Assembly: GCF_014196255.1 (NCBI RefSeq)
Contig: NZ_JACIDH010000021.1
Coordinates: 1-51,364, forward strand
DNA from: Sphingomonas pseudosanguinis
Lineage (GTDB): Bacteria > Pseudomonadota > Alphaproteobacteria > Sphingomonadales > Sphingomonadaceae
DNA: 51,364 nt
Reading direction: 5' to 3'
The notes beneath the pieces are model-generated. The model was not told the DNA's origin. It saw only the letters and a list, made by a program, of their open reading frames with translations, and did not search any database. Positions 49,966 through 51,364 of this stretch are shown piece after piece. A program made the translations under genes and the position numbers. Numbering within the stretch: the stretch's first letter is position 1; each line of letters starts with the position of its first letter.

Positions 49966-50964
49966 ATGGTCGATCCACGCCGCTGCCTGAACCCCAGGGT
50001 GGTCGTCACCCGCGAACTCCCCGATCCCATCATGGAGCGGATGGCCGCGCTGTTCGACACCCATCTGAACCGCAGCGACGAGAAATGGAGCCAGGCGGAA
50101 CTGGCCGATGCGATGGCGACCTGCGACGTGCTGGTGCCGACCGTGACCGACAGCATCGATGCGACGCTGATCGCCGGGGCCGGCCCCCGGCTGAAGCTGA
50201 TCGCCAATTTCGGCGCGGGCGTGAACCATATCGACCTGAAGGCGGCGCGCGCACGCGGCATCATCGTGACCAACACGCCGGGCGTCCTGACCGAGGACAC
50301 CGCCGACATGACCATGGCGCTGATCCTGTCGGTGCCGCGCCGGCTGGCCGAGGGCGAGAAGCTCGTCCGGTCGGGCGCGTGGAAGGGATGGAGCCCCGGC
50401 GCGATGCTGGGCCACCGTATCGGCGGCAAGGCGCTGGGGATCGTCGGCATGGGCCGCATCGGCCAGGCGGTCGCGCGGCGCGCGCGCGCCTTCGGCCTGT
50501 CGATCCATTATCACAACCGCCGTCGCCTGCCGCCCAGCATCGAGCAGGAGCTGGATGCGCATTGGTATCCCGATCTCGACGCGATGCTGGGCGCGGTCGA
50601 CATCGTGTCGATCCATACCCCGCTCAACGCCGACAGTCACGACCTGATCGACCGCCGCCGCATCGCCCTGATGCGGCCCCATGTCTATCTGATCAACGCC
50701 AGCCGGGGCGGCATCGTCGACGAGGATGCGATGGTCGACGCGCTGGAGGCGGGGCGGCTGGCGGGTGCCGGCCTGGACGTGTGGCGCCACGAACCCCGGA
50801 TCGACCCGCGCCTGCTGGCGCTGCCCAATGTCGTGATGACCCCGCATATGGGATCGGCCACACTCGAAGGCCGCGTCGCCTCGGGTGAAAAGGTCATCGC
50901 CAATATCCGCAGCTGGGCCGACGGCCACCGCCCGCCGGATCAGGTGCTGGAGGGGTGGCTTTAA
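49966..50964 (+). CDS. D-2-hydroxyacid dehydrogenase (glyoxylate/hydroxypyruvate reductase-like)
   Basis: This is a 332-residue NAD(P)-dependent enzyme that interconverts 2-oxo acids and D-2-hydroxy acids. The NAD motif is LGIVGMGRIGQAVARR, and the substrate loop is IANFGAGVNHIDLKAARARG. The catalytic triad is visible: Arg in INASRGGIVDEDAM, Glu in WRHEPRIDPRLL and His in MTPHMGSATLEGR. The GV-NHID loop resembles glyoxylate reductases rather than PGDH; serine-pathway SerA is less likely because no ACT domain is present. The start has no obvious ribosome binding site. Confidence 0.92.
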   Translation: MVDPRRCLNPRVVVTRELPDPIMERMAALFDTHLNRSDEKWSQAELADAMATCDVLVPTVTDSIDATLIAGAGPRLKLIANFGAGVNHIDLKAARARGIIVTNTPGVLTEDTADMTMALILSVPRRLAEGEKLVRSGAWKGWSPGAMLGHRIGGKALGIVGMGRIGQAVARRARAFGLSIHYHNRRRLPPSIEQELDAHWYPDLDAMLGAVDIVSIHTPLNADSHDLIDRRRIALMRPHVYLINASRGGIVDEDAMVDALEAGRLAGAGLDVWRHEPRIDPRLLALPNVVMTPHMGSATLEGRVASGEKVIANIRSWADGHRPPDQVLEGWL

Positions 50965-51149
50965 AATCTCGCTTACCGGACGCGGGCATGGGTTGGCCGG
51001 GTCCGGATGGAAGGCACTGCCCTTCTGCGCGGTTTCCCGGCTGGGCAATGTTATTTGAGCAAGCCTGACCGCACACATCGTCACGGCCCGTGAGGCGGGG
51101 GGTGCGGCATTTTTCAGACCGATATGACATCGCCTTGGATCAAAGCGAG

Positions 51150-51171
51150 CCCCTCCCCTTCAGGGGAGGGG
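51150..51171. repeat. GC hairpin CCCCTCCCC/GGGGAGGGG
   Basis: A 9-bp perfect inverted repeat around TTCA, related in sequence to but distinct from families A and B. It lies in the 400-base gene-free end of the window (50965-51364), otherwise empty of recognisable features. Confidence 0.65.
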
Positions 51172-51217
51172 TTGGGGGTGGGGCGTCGCCGCGAACCGCT
51201 CGCCCGTGGAAGCGGGG

Positions 51218-51364
<147 letters not shown>

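Overview
The window is about 51 kb of a GC-rich alphaproteobacterial chromosome, most likely a Sphingomonas or close relative (Sphingomonadales). This is inferred from the strong G/C third-position bias, type 2 LeuA, tamA-tamB, a BLUF protein, a candidate CtrA box and dense short palindromic repeats between genes. The genes are mainly housekeeping and accessory-metabolic. I see no phage, insertion sequence, integrase, CRISPR array or rRNA. One tRNA (Arg, anticodon CCT) is present.

Layout. 0.3-5 kb: a YhiN-type flavoprotein, two divergent SPOR-domain envelope proteins, then serB and miaA, whose start codons overlap head to head. 6-9.5 kb: ilvB-ilvH-ilvC for branched-chain amino acids, with a palindromic repeat element inside the operon. 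9.9-12.9 kb: YceI protein, BLUF blue-light sensor, and leuA preceded by a Leu-rich 20-codon leader peptide and a long hairpin. 13-15.5 kb: a TonB-like protein and an OprO/OprP-type porin with four tandem 11-bp PHO boxes. 15.5-17.2 kb: folE, an SDR pteridine reductase and folB, all overlapping. 17.5-21.1 kb: a tight C1 operon, adhC-VOC-VOC-purU-fghA. 21.2-23.7 kb: a small Tudor-like protein (DUF2945), a SWIB-domain protein, a lipoprotein and a soluble PAS chemoreceptor.

24-28 kb is a lipid neighbourhood. It holds a PmtA-like PE methyltransferase overlapping an Mpo1/DUF962-like membrane protein, then a membrane-anchored class III aminotransferase divergent from phosphatidylserine decarboxylase. 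28.8-34.2 kb: a transmembrane chemoreceptor with a CheR-tether C-terminus, tRNA-Arg, a grxC-nitrilase-DUF1178 operon, comF and an NDUFAF5-like methyltransferase. 34.2-38.4 kb: an EAL phosphodiesterase, a TPR histidine kinase and a receiver protein in one operon. 38.4-38.7 kb: an orphan mini transcription unit with a perfect CtrA box, a promoter, a Shine-Dalgarno, a 17-codon ORF and an 18-bp hairpin. 38.7-51 kb: argE, tamB, tamA, a prepilin peptidase pair, a thiolase, an SH3 protein and a D-2-hydroxyacid dehydrogenase.

The most promising undescribed items are the 38.5-kb mini unit, the PmtA/Mpo1-like/aminotransferase/Psd lipid cluster, and the join of glutathione-linked formaldehyde oxidation to PurU and two paralogous VOC proteins. 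At least two families of palindromic repeats sit in nearly every larger gap. The last ~150 bases are homopolymer and G/T-rich junk, probably an assembly artefact.
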